From the NCBI RefSeq assembly GCF_002775205.1, contig NC_036450.1:13411479-13475478 (forward strand): a stretch of 64,000 nt of DNA, written 5' to 3'. Below the pieces are notes generated by a model. It was not told where the DNA came from, searched no databases, and saw nothing but the letters and a program-made list of their open reading frames with translations. The stretch comes from Xiphophorus maculatus (lineage: Eukaryota > Chordata > Actinopteri > Cyprinodontiformes > Poeciliidae). Below are positions 46,861-59,700 of the stretch, in pieces (position 1 is the first letter of the stretch; each line of letters starts with the position of its first letter). The position numbers and the translations under genes were made by a program.

Positions 46861-49800
46861 GTGATTTATCACATAGACCACATGTGTCAAACTCAAGTCT
46901 GGCCTCAAGATTGTATAGACCACATTAATAAAACTTCAAGATAATAGCTCTCTGTTTAGATATTATTTATTATTTCAAATCAAATCAACTTTTATTTGTA
47001 CAGTGCCAAATTACATTGATGAAAAAAGCCATATTCTGTAATATTTTTAACAGTTTAATAGGTAGTTTCATTAATACTTATAGGATATTCATAATTTTGA
47101 TGTTAAATGGAATGAAAACAAGTTTTATACCCCTGACCAAGGAGAAGAAACAAAAAGATCAGGAATGCAGTTGTGGAGAAGCTTAAAATAAAAATTATGC
47201 TATAAAAAAATATGTCCAAAGCATTGTTCGTTTCACAGAGCAAGCATCTTCCCAAAACGGAAGAGTGACACAACTGCAACCTCAGCAAGATCGGGGGGTC
47301 CACCTCACCTGTCAGTCCAGGTGTTTAGAGATGCAGCTATTAGTGCCATGGTAACTTTTGGATGAAATGCAGAGATACACAACCCAGGCGGAAAAAAATG
47401 TAAACAGGAAAGTTATTAGCTATCCACCAATCTGGCCTTTACAGAAGAATGACAGAAAGAAGGATCTTAAAAAATAAAAACATTCAAGTCCTGATAGGAT
47501 TATCTACATTACTGGCTACAATCCAGTTTTTAAAACTATTTTAGAACAGTTTCTTAAAGATACCTTTACCAAAAAACAGCAGCCATAAAATTGCTAACAA
47601 ACTGTATATCATAGTTTTCCATTTTTCAAGAGACTCAAATTGTGAAATTTTAACTCCGTGTTTGTTACATGTGATGTGACACAACTCTGCTTTTCCTTTT
47701 TACACAATTCAAAGCAGAAGATGTGTTTAGGGTTTCCAATGTGTGATTTTTTTTTTGACTCAGCATTGACTCAGCAGCAGGTAATTCAAGAAAGGGTATT
47801 TTTTATGAAGAAGTCATTACATGACTTTTATGACAAGCCATGAAGTCATCCTAAACTTGAGCAATAACTTTTTCTAGCTGAACAGCTGAGAGTCACTGAA
47901 TAAAAACAAAAAAAGTGTTCTTGCAAAACAAAAATTGCATTACAAAATTAAGCATAAAAGTTAGATATTTAACTTTTTATCATTAAAAAGTTAAATATAA
48001 TGGGTGCAAGATGCGATTAGAAACTTTTATACTGTTAACAAAAATAAAAAATCACAGTTTGCTCAACACGTGAAGTTTAACGGGGAGGTATTACGCAGTT
48101 CCCAGGCACACTAAGCACCACTAAGTTACTATGTTGCCTTAAGTCGGACAAAATGTGAGACAATGGGAACATTTCAAAAAGTGGATGTGACTGGTTATGT
48201 ACATGGACCTTACCAAGTTCGCCCACAACCGACCCAAGTGACCGCAAGTCTCACAAACAAGGCCTCGCAGCGCGTTGTTTCTATGTAAACACGACTCGAT
48301 TAGTGCATCATTTCTACCGGATTTTCACAATATATCACCTACTACAATGGACAGAGGAACTAACAAGTTCATGTCATCTTTTTTGGATGAGATCAAGGTG
48401 TTTGAGCCAAGCGATGCCTCCAACATTGTGCACGTCACAGCCAAATGCTTTCGCTCAATGAGGAAAACGGCAGATCCACACACCCTCTACATCAAGGGTA
48501 CCCAAACTTTTTGAGACCAAGATCTACTTTTTCTCTCACCAGCCGGCTGAGATCTACCTCATGACACGAAGACATAAAAATTGTAAATTAAACTCTATTG
48601 ACTTATTTTATATGCGAATATACATCAGTTATAGCAGAAATAATAAAGTGATAGAAAACCTAATGCAGTTCTTCCTCAGTGAGACTCTGTCACTGGGAGG
48701 AGGTTACTGGTTTCTTAGTCACAAGCTGGTTGCAAACCTGAGGCCAGCAGGTGTCAGTCAGTTATGGTAGATCTGACATTTGGTTTGATGACGTCAATAT
48801 GAGAAGCTACAGACTGATAGGAGGAACCAAAGAGCTCTGTAAAGGTAAAGGCAAATCTTCTGAAGTTGGGATATAATTAATTTAATTTCACATAATTACC
48901 ACGGTAGAAACCATTTGTTTGTTAAAATTTTATGAAATATATTTGTTATATTTGATGTTTGTTGTGAATGACGTATACTCACAAACGAACGAGGTAATTA
49001 GTCCAACGTTTAGAAACTACAGCGGCTGTAATGCGGTAAACAAAGGTAAACAAAGGTAAAATAACCCGAACAGGTGATCAACTCAAAACCACTCTACCTT
49101 TTTACTCTCTCTCTCTTTGTAGTTTAAGCACACCTGTTACCGTGGCAACCGCCTGCGCCCCGCTAGACGAGCAGAGATTACGTTAAAAACATAACATTCA
49201 GTCCGTTACGGTATCAAGTTTTATTTCTAGATTATTAATCAGCGCTTCCCTGAACACAGCGATGGTTGATCGACTAGCTGTGCTTGGTGCTAACGTGGCT
49301 AACATGAGTAACAGTTTAGTCCAAAGCCTTTTCTGCTCAAATAAAATCTTTAGTGTATGTCAGATACAGACACATTGCATATTGATCTGTTTAGCTAACG
49401 TAAGACTGTGTAGCAGACAGGCTTCAAGGTGTAGAAGTTGTATCAGTTCTGCCATTATGCTGTACTTAGCTAACGGGAAGCTAACGGTGTGTTTGTGAGA
49501 CGGCCACGCACGTGGTAGCCGCGCTGCTACGTAGAATGGTCATCAGCCAATGAAAAGCGGCCCCTGTGGTAAGGTCCATGACGTGCTGCTGGGCTGAAAC
49601 TGTTTCCTCACTTAGCCTACTGACTTTTGGTCGACATGTTCAGGCGGCAGAGACGCACTCTTCAGTCATGATGATTTCAATCGTCACGGAGTGATGAAAC
49701 TGAAATCCAGACGTCAAATTCAAAATTATACTTTATTGGCTGATAAAGATTTATTTAGATTTTCACACATACTGTAGTTTCAAACCAAGCAAACTTTCAG

Positions 49801-51148
49801 TTTTGCAGATTTGTTTGCTTTTCAGTTGAACTGTACAGGATAAATGTCACATTAAAGGTGACGAAAGGAAGGAAGTATTTGATCTCAGTCTTATTTTTAC
49901 CACAATACATTCAGGTTTTTTAACACTTGAGAACCTGGCAGAGAGGTGTTTTCCTCTTCTTCCCCTGTGTGTTTCTCCGTGTGCTTCCTTATTAACACAG
50001 TTTGCATCCTGTACACAAAGAAATCACAACATCCTGACACATCCATCTGTGCTGCTTATGGTGCAAAGGCAATCAGGAGGCTGCACTGTAAATCAGCTCC
50101 TGTGCAGGAGGCAGGTATTCACAGACACATCAATATCATGCCAGCTTTATGCTTGACAGTGCACAGTAGAGAAGCTGTGTGGGGGGCAAATTAGCTTTAG
50201 GTATTCTCACACCTGTGCCAGGATTTTCTTTGAGTTTAAAAAATGTTTTTTTGACTGAGCGAATCTGAGGAAACAGTGCGTGGTCCGACCTACAGATAAA
50301 ACTGGAGAGCATTAAACTTTATTTCCTTTAGAGAGCACCAGCCACATTTCTGTGACTGATTGCAGAAACAAATGCCTTTGCAGATGTATCCAATTCACTT
50401 TGTGCCGCCGTTATCAGGAATGACAGATGTCCCTTACAGGGCATATTTGTACTGCGTAAAATGTATCACAAGTACATGTTTTTCAGCTCAGAGAAGAAAC
50501 CAACAGAGCGGCACAGACAAAAGGTAACCTTATCAGCAGGAAAATGCAACACTACGAATTAGAATGAGCCCTGTGCTCTTCCTGGCTTCACTGGTGGATT
50601 TATTTTCACAAAACAAAACAAAAAAATAACATTAAAATTTCCATCTTATCAGGAAAAGTGTGTCAGAATGAAAAGGATTTATCTGTTTATCTGTCTGTTT
50701 ATCTGTCTATCTCAGCTATCTCTGAGACAACGCTAAACACTAATTGTTCACCTATTTGAAATCTACAGTTTGTGATTTTTTTAATTGCTTTGTTACATTT
50801 CTCTGATCTAATAACTATTAGTTGAAGCTCCACAACATTTAGTCCATCACAGCAGTAATTTCTCCTTCCTTACAACAAATTACAATAAATCATTTTGGAC
50901 TTGCATCAACGCTTCCATATAACAAATTCTCTGCTATATTTTACCGTTATCATTCGCTCATGTCATGTCAGGAAGAAATTAACTCTACTTATCAATGCTG
51001 AATAGTAATTCCCTGTGAAACTAATAGTCATTATTTCACTGCTTATGATTTTACAAGCAGAAATGTTGGAATAGTTGTCAAAATATGTCAAACAAATTTT
51101 ATTAAATTTTTTAAAGTCTCCCAAATTGTGTGCTAAAAATGTGCTAAA

Positions 51149-51385
51149 GAACGACACAGCAAGTCCTTTCTGCCCGAGGCTATCAGACTGTATAATTCAG
51201 TCTCTAGAGTTGTGCGTTTTAAATGTTGATTATATATTTAATGTACTGAGCAATATGTGTGTTCTTAGGACTATCATTATATACTCATTGCTATTTATTA
51301 TTGTTGTTATTGTGTGCAATACTGGGATAAACTAAATTTCCCCCATCTAAGGGATCAATAAATTATTTATTTATTTATTTATTTT
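51149..51385 (+). mobile_element. LINE 3' tail with ATTT repeat
   Basis: At 51149-51198 the frame reads ERHSKSFLPEAIRLYNS, the typical end of a fish non-LTR retrotransposon ORF. A 3' UTR follows, closing with GGGATCAATAAATT and an (ATTT)n run at 51363-51385. The element is strongly 5'-truncated. Confidence 0.65.
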
Positions 51386-52605
51386 TCTATTATTATTGAA
51401 CAGTTTTTTTTCCGGGTGAACCTGACACTTCAGTGACGATATTGTTTACGTTGGTGCAGTTTGTATGAGCTGTTTTGAGAAATGTACGGGGTTTTGTGTA
51501 AATGTTACAGTTTTTCTTGATTGCTTTGGGATCCACTCCGTTTTCATCACCACTATCCCAGCAGAGCAGAAGACAGCTCTTGCAAATGCAAGAACCATTT
51601 TACATTTGTTTGACACAAAACATTTGGTTCTTTACAAAACATTTAACACAGCAGATCAAACTGCATTGTTGTAATTATGGCAACCAAACAGAAATCACCT
51701 GTTCTTAGCTACATTAAATTACCTTACATCAGTATGAATCCACTCAAGTATCTGTTTCACTCTATGTCCCAAAAATCTTCTCTTAGCGATCAATCTGCAG
51801 AAGTCGCCATGTCTGTGTTGATCTTTACTAGTTTGAATCCGAGAAGATGAGTCTGAGTAACAATAGTAGTCATTTATTTTATTATTTGATATTATTTTAA
51901 GTTTACATTTACTGCATTTTCTGTAATATTAAAGGTATGTCAGTTTTCAGTTACCGTTTGAACAAAATGTCATGCAGTCAATAAAATGTGGACTGAAGCT
52001 TTTCTGGTTCTAAACCCAGTTCTTTCCAATAAGGACAATTTGGCACCAGCCGTGTTTAAAGATGACCAACAATACTAGCATAAAAGTGATATAATGTGTT
52101 ATCTAATATGTAGTAATTGACTGGAAGACCTCATGTTTAAATGTATGTAATTTGTCTATGAAAAGAGACCAGAGTACGTGGAGAAAACCAATTCAGTCAG
52201 AGAGAGAACCCTTGTATGTGAGAGAGAGAGAAAAATCTCAGAAAAACAAGTTGTATATTGTCTTTATCACCAATTAATCATTATGTTTTGATCCCTGGGA
52301 TAAAGTCAGGACCAAAGCCCAAACAAAATCAAGAACAAGCCTTAGAAGAAAGTAAGCTCAAGCTAAGTTATTCATACGGTAATCATAATGAATTAGCTGT
52401 TTCTGAAAACAACTAAGACGAAACTGGCTGTTGGAGCTCATTAGAAACTTATATAATCACTCTGGACCAACTGGTTGCACTGGTGCACCACACTATTTAA
52501 GTTACTCCCACAACATTTAGGTTGAACCCAAATCAGTTTTCAAACGAACCCTCAACATCACCTGCAAAGACTGAGTGAAGGAAATAAAAAAGTGTCCTTT
52601 TATCC

Positions 52606-53001
52606 TGTCATGGTTTGAGTTTTTCTGTGTATTAATTTTGAGTTTTCTCTGTCTCTGAGTCTCCGTGTTGTCCTGTCTCCCCTTGATTAGTTCCCAGGTG
52701 TGTCTCGTTCCCTGATTACCTCCTGTGTATTTAGTGTCACCTGTGTCTCTGTGTCTTTGTCGGGTCCTCGTCGTGTGTCAAGCCAGTCGTCTGTTGTCGT
52801 CTGTGCTGTCTAGCTGGTTGTCAGTCAGTCGTCCGTTCGTTTCGCCAGTTGCTACCGGTGCTGAACCCTGGATTCTGTTCTGCTGTGCTGCCTGGTTGTT
52901 GGACTGTTTGTATTTCGGACTTGCTCATCATTAAATCATCACTTTACTTCTACCTGGGTGTAAGCGTCCTGCCTCACCATCTCCACCCACACAACGTGAC
53001 A
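52606..53001. mobile_element. Solo LTR with 5-bp target duplication
   Basis: The 396-bp segment starts TGTCATGG and ends CGTGACA, that is TG...CA with a TGTCA/TGACA inverted end. The same 5 bases, TATCC, flank both sides (52601-52605 and 53002-53006). An ATTAAA signal occurs at about 52931. No internal retroviral-type genes adjoin, so this is a solo LTR left by recombination. It lies 715 bp upstream of the lrrc75b ATG. The family, perhaps Ty3/Gypsy-like, was not confirmed. Confidence 0.8.
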
Positions 53002-53369
53002 TATCCGGCATGTTGCAAAGACAGAAAAACTTCTTACTGATGCTGAGATAGGTTATTACCTTCTCATCTCCACATTTGAAAGTCAAAAAGTTTTATTGCT
53101 TGCATTTGAATGCAAACATGAATTTTATAAATAAATTTAAAAAAATTTAAAGCTTCACTTTTATCCTATAGGAGCATCCAGAAAAACAAAGTAACCAGAA
53201 TCTAGTAGAGAATAATGCACTTTTCAGAAATGATATGTTTTCCTGGTAAAGTTATTTATTATGAGGAATTTAAAGTGTTTTTTGCGCTTCAGTTGAGTAT
53301 TCAATCAGTGTGTGTTTGTCTCTAACCTGTCTGCCTTGCTTATGATGCGGGGAAAGGTGGGAAACCGAA

Positions 53370-53715
53370 TCTGACAACATTCAACAGTCTGCTGCATGAC
53401 TCTCGCTCCCAAGCTGAGCAGCAGCTCTCCGTCTGATTGGCTGAGAAGAGCTCAAGCTCCGAGTGGAGGCAAAGGATGCCAGAGTGCTCAGGCAGTGCAT
53501 GGAGAGGGATGCATGCAGGGGACGTCGGCGACACGGACAGCGCACTGTTATGTGCTTTTGCAGCGCGTTTCTAAGCAGCTTTGCAACTTTCAAGCACACG
53601 TCTGATGCGCGTCCAGTCCCATACGGAGCAGCTTAGGTGTGATGTTTTGGCTGCGTGTTGCACAAGCCCCGCTCCCGCTCAGTTCCACTGCCGCCGACAC
53701 ATCCTCCCTGGAGTG
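53370..53715 (+). promoter_or_regulatory. CpG-richer promoter/5' UTR of lrrc75b
   Basis: GC and CpG content rise sharply from about 53380 to exon 1, as in a CpG-type promoter. No TATA box was fixed near the probable start. An in-frame ATG at 53605 in a weak context could act as an upstream start. Inference from composition. Confidence 0.4.
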
Positions 53716-56700
53716 ATGGGCTCCAAGTTAACCCGACAAAGAAGTCTGGATTTTGAGAGCAAATTGACCAAAAGGAGGCACCAGCGGAATGATCTGCCCA
53801 AAGAGGACGAGAGAAGTGGCGGCAGGAGCGGCGGAGACTTCTTGTTTACATCCCTGATGCTCAAGTCCGACAAGCTGCCGGGGATGCTGCGGAAAACCAA
53901 CCAGAGCCCGTATGTCAGACGGGTGGCCTGGGTCCGGGAGATCCAGAGGATGCTCCGGGAGCACAAGAATGAGCAAGCAGGTGAAGTGCTCAAACTACTG
54001 AGGAAGGTAGGAACTTATTATGATTTGTTAGCTTCCTTTAAATCTTATTTATACTTATTTTTTAAAAAAGAAAAAAAAGGAAATTAAGTTTTGTCAGGAC
54101 ACAATCGTTTCTGATGTTTTTGCCTGCTGTATTTTTTGTTTTGTTGTTTTTTTATATAGAGTAAAAGATTGCAACAATTTCCTCTTACAGTCTAGAGTAG
54201 CTTACACTTTATGAACCTTATTTAAAATATTTGCATTCAGAAGACACACAAACTCCAAATGATTATACACACAGTTGCATTTAGTTAGCTATCTAGGTGC
54301 ATCGTTGTTGATCATTTCTGAAAGGTGAAACAATTTTAATCATTTACTATTTGCTGTCCTTGTTTACTACAAAATTAAACCTATTTCTTTTTCTTCTGCT
54401 AAACCTTTGAACACCTATATTGTCCGGATACTGACATAAATTCAGTCAGTTTGGGAAATAATGGTCAACTTTTAATGCATAAGATTCCTTACCTGTTTAT
54501 TGTGTTTAATATTGCATCCTTTAGAGGTGTGAATAAGGATCCAGGATCCATGATGCATCTTTAAACCCAAGAAAGTGGAGCAGTTTAACTAAGCTCAGCT
54601 GTGCTTTTAACATGGATTTATTCAAGATTTTTATGGGACCCTGTTGCATAGCACTGTAGTTTTTTAATGGTTCTATAGAAAAAATCCCTTTTTTTCTAAT
54701 AAATGTACACTGACACAAACACGGAGCTGTTTGGATTTGAAATGTTGGATTTAAAAAACAAATATTAAAAAGTGTTTTTAAGAAAAAAATCCCACCAATT
54801 CTGTTTTGTCTTTGAGTTGATGACAAGACTCAAACTAATCAGCTGGCATTAGTTAACATGAAGGCAGGAAAGCGGCTTTTGACAGATTTTGCAGTCGATT
54901 CTGCAGCATTTGAGTTGCAGAGGGTAAAGGTCATGTCTAAGTCACAGTTTGATTCCAGTCGCCCCCCTCCAGCCAAGATGAAACAAATTGTGGAGATCAA
55001 TTATCTTAAATTTAACTGACTGGCTTAGATTTTTATGTCTGATTGGTTTCTGTGCGTATTTGCAACACCTAAAAATGAGGAAACGCAGTATCATGGTTGT
55101 TTTTGCTAACATTTGGGGTCTTTCGCTCCATTGCTGGAGTGTTTGCAAGTTTTCCATACATCTCTAAAACAACACACCTGAATCTATGGGCTGAACAGCT
55201 TTCTGAGCAAATAACCTCTAGAGAGTCCTGCTAACTACTTTGTGATTTGATCCAGGTGCGTTGTTGCAGGGAAACATAAAAAACTGGTTCCCAAACTCCA
55301 ATTACTGGAGTTTGGGAACCAGTCCTCAAATGTCCTTTCATTTTTACCCAAGAAACTCTAGAAAATAATATGCTAATAGAAGTATGAGGAAAACTTTGTG
55401 AGAAATAGACCCATGTATGACATTTTAAAGGCTTTCAACAGCAAATTATGTTGGATTATGGACATAAGACTTGTTGTAAACCAACTATTTTATTGAAGTA
55501 AAGTAATTGGACCCTTGTTGATGTAAAAAGACAGTTTTTGTTGAAGATGGCTTTGTTCTGTCAATGATATGAGGCGTCGAACAGTGAGTTGACCATTACT
55601 TTTCATACATTATTGGAATGTCAAGTGATGTATTATATGTATATTGACATAGAAATATATTCATGTATAGAAATTATATCATCAATGGGACGCTAATGGG
55701 TAATAGCAATGCAATTTGCCAGGACAGTGCTTGATGTCTGAACTTAAATTACTCGTATTTGTCTCAACAACTTTCCTTTCTCTTTCTGAATAGGACTCAA
55801 ACTTCTGCGCATGTCAAAAAACTCATTTAAGCGATTTCACTTGCTCTATTAGCATGTTTTCACACCTGAGGTTTCTTTCCTTCCTTCACTCTGATACAGC
55901 TTGTGTCTGCTGCTAGCCTGACACAAACTCCTTCTCAAAGCCAGGTTTGCTTTGTGGGAGTAAATGGACTAATAAACTATTTTTCATTAAACATAAAGCC
56001 CTTTGCAGCTTTGAAGAGATCTCAAAATTCATTCGGTGTGCTTCCTGATCATTTTACCTGGAATAATACCCAGAAGCAACGTCATAAAATGAATAAATTA
56101 TCCTTGTTTTCTACCAGCTTAGAACATCTGCTACCCGTAATTTAGATTTGTTTATTGGTCTGATGTGGCCTTAGCAGAAGAACCAGACTGAACGGTCTCA
56201 CCTGGTTTCCTGTGACTGGTTTCAGTTTGCTTGGAGCTAATAATAATAATTTAAAAAAAAAACATCAAAAAACAAACTTATTAGCTGATTTGGAACAAAA
56301 CAAATTAACTATAGGTGGGAAAAGAGTCTTGAAAGTTATAATTCCGATACACTGGCTGCATTTTTAATCTCAGTTTTAACTCTTATGAATTAATGGGTAT
56401 GAGTTGGTATTTTTGTTGTTGTTTGTTTGAGAAATCTAATTATTGATTGAGATGGACCCTGTCAGAAGAGCTCCATATATACTCTGACTTAAACAGCTTC
56501 ATACAAATGCAGAGAGCATGCACAACAGGAAACTGGAAATTTAAAAAAATGTCAACTCATAGGTATTGCACAGATTTAGCACAAAAATCATGCTGATATA
56601 TATATCTATATATTTATCTTAAAGCAGCTCTGCAATCTGTTCAATCTCAGATGGGATATCGGATCTGCCTCCTGTTTCATACGTCTGCATATCACCATGT

Positions 56701-59700
56701 TTAAGATGCTCAAGAAGCACGACTGCTCCCTCCATCGCGAGGCGAGGTGAAGCCAGAGCGCTGCTACATTGTTTGGGCTGAAGCCAAGTGTCTGACTAAT
56801 AACACTTCAAGATGGGGGGGTGAAAAAGTGCCGGTACATCTCCTGTTGCAACTCTCCAGCAGTAAGGCAGCTTTTCCTCCCAGGAATGGATGAATGTGGA
56901 GATAATCACCTTGAGATGACAGATGAAGGAGCCTTTTTCATTCTTTCACACACAGGAAGTCATTGCAAACAGGAAACATTAACAGTGTTAAATCTTCGTC
57001 AAGCATATGACTTCTGGACCATTACGTTAATTAGTTTGGGATTATTCTAGACATTAATTAGTAAACAAAGCACAGGCTAGTGTTTATTGGAATAAAGCTT
57101 CAGACTAAAGTGAGCTGCAAAAATGCTACAGTTCAAATGAAGCAAAGCTGTCACATTTTATTTGTTTTAATAAACCTTACATCAAATTGTTTTCAAACCA
57201 GATGATGTAATTCTTTAATATTGTCTCCTATCAAGTTGCTTTCTGTTGTACAGGAAAGCCAATACAAAATAAAAAAATATCAATGGGTAATATTGCTTTA
57301 TTCTTGAATATTGTGATCCATCCAGCTTACCTAATATGTCACAGACAAGCAGAGATTGAATATTGCAGCCAAGCAGTCGTTTGAGATTGCGACATTGCAT
57401 TGTCCAGGGTTTTCCCCAGTGTATGTTAACTTAGCCACCAGGCTAAGCATGGCTTAATTATTTAAGTCTTTTTAAAATGTTTGCATTTTTAAGACTTTAT
57501 AGTTGGTGTTCAAGTATTAATTTCCCAGTCTTTCAATAACACATAATTATCAAGTGATATTTTCAAAGTTCCTGTCAACATTAAACATTTTTTAACTCAA
57601 TAACACAACGGCCCGCTGAATGAATGACTGCCCTGGTGCCCAGCCACCGGGCTTAGCAAGTTTTCTGTGGGAAATCTTCATTCTAATTATTGTGCAGCTC
57701 TATTTTCCCAACTGCAAAATGTTTCCGTCTTGTAAAAGCCTGCTGACCTGCAGTGTGCAGCAACAGTTGTGGGAAGAACAGCTCTTTATCACTTTATGTA
57801 AGACAGCTGGGAAATACCACTGTCACATGTACACTTTCTGCGGTATTTTTAATAAAAGATTTTAAACTGAAGGAGTTTAAAAGATTGACGTTGGTCAATC
57901 TTGGAAGCAAAACTCGCCCCATAAAAAGCCTTGATAAGCTCACTTCTTTTATCAAGTGAGCTTATCACTTGAATGAAGCTCACTTCATTCAAAATATTCA
58001 CATTGTACTGTTCTAGATTAACCAGAATATTTCTTGCAGGAGTTCTTAATTCAAACTCATTGGCTTAAATTAAGTAGTGTTGTTTAAAAGTAGTTTTTGT
58101 GTTTATACTTTGCCATTGACTTTATTTTATACTGTGGCATATTTTAAAGTTGGGTTGAGCTTCTTTTTTTTTGTCACCTAAACATAAGCAGGAAACATCA
58201 CCAAAGCTGATCAATCAATCTGAGGCCCTCCAAATACTCCAAAATTATATTTGTTGTCATTATATTGGTAAATTTATGTGCGGCAAGCCACTGAAGCATT
58301 GATAGGTTTTTGTTTCAACAGGATTTGATGCTGTTGAAACATCATCAAATCCTACATATAGATCTTAGTTTAGATGCATGAGTAAATTGTCAGATATGAA
58401 TTCCTTCGGTGAGTTTGAACATACGGACTGTGATCTTTAAATGGAGAAGACAGATTTTGAAAGTTTCCCGTTCTGTTTTTGTTTTTTTCAACCAGACAAA
58501 AACAGTCCTAAAAGTTGTTTGCAGTCTCATTTTTGACCAGATCACAACTTCTTGAAAAGATTAGCTGTTAAGTTTTTTGACGCCGCATATGTTCTGGATT
58601 TTATGCATTTAGTTCTGATGTCATTTACTAACGGATCGCAACAGCAAGTCATCCAGTCATGAACAATTAATCAGGTAGTCGAACCAGAGGACCATAAATC
58701 TAATAAAAATGGAGTTAAATGAACCTCCATCTTCTGACTGCTGATGCATATTTCTTTCATCGAAGCAGAAACCTGTGGGATGGGATTTATTACATTAGGC
58801 TTTATATGTTTCTGGATTCTAATGAACCGCATGTGTGGGATGATGTTCTCCGGTTTAGAGATGCTCTCCTTATTCAAACCTGGAGATGTGCAGCTTTAAC
58901 GAGGAGAGTACAGAAGCTTCCTGTCGGGGACAAAGAGCAGAACATTTCATGCTTTCACAATGAGAAGTCAGTGAATGCAATCAGATCTCTCTGTTGATTT
59001 AAAACAGGTGTCTTTTCATCTGTGCACAAGAATGTGATGCAGCAGCGGCGCGGATCAGATGAGGCACTTACATAATCAAAAGGCGCTGTTTAAAAATCCT
59101 CAATGCTTCAGTTTCTTCACACATGTGGTGGCCTGTGTGCGGAGGATATTCCAGCATCAGGGAATCCCACTGATCTCGGCTGTAATAAATCAGTCCAGAA
59201 GCTGGAGGAGGAGAAACTGCTGATGGGAGTTTTTGTCTTTGTTTCCACTGTGCCCCCAAAGCGTTATGGCAGTCAGCACATATAGAAGATGTTTAGCCTC
59301 CAGCCTGCCATTTCAAAAGCGTTTCAGCTCAAGGAATCGCTGACGACATTTTTTCAGCAGCGCCGCAGCCTCTGGTTTCACCATAAACAAGCGCGTGATG
59401 GACTGGTGAAAACGTGGCTCCTCTCTTTATGTTTGGTAAAACCAGTTATGTCCATAATGAGAGGGAGCAAAAGCCCTTTTTAGGTTTGCATGGATTAGGA
59501 AAGTAACAATTAAGCTTTACGCCTAAAAAGAAACAATTTCCTCTAAACTTTTATTCCCACAAACCTTTCAGCTAATTGTGTTGTTTCATGTCTTTTCTCT
59601 TGCTTGTTCTGTAAAAACAAGCTTCAACCTGTCTTAAAACATTATGTATTCTAACAAACTCATGCTACATACATGCTGTATTTACATTATTGGGGTAAAC

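Larger units (their letters stand above)
45330..52600. other. Repeat-rich spacer between the ggt1 promoter and lrrc75b
   Basis: No gene was recognised. Repeats here include a probable MITE from about 46303, a hAT-like start (AAGGGTACCCAAACTTTTT) near 48494 without a visible partner end, and a LINE tail at about 51149-51385. The short frame at 48275-48514 and a CpG-richer patch at 49130-49560 are not explained by anything I recognise. Confidence 0.45.

Noticed and set aside
53581..53715. Longer lrrc75b N-terminus from 53605 or 53581
   Set aside because: 53581 is TTG and the ATG at 53605 has a weak context; MGSKLT at 53716 fits the family start.
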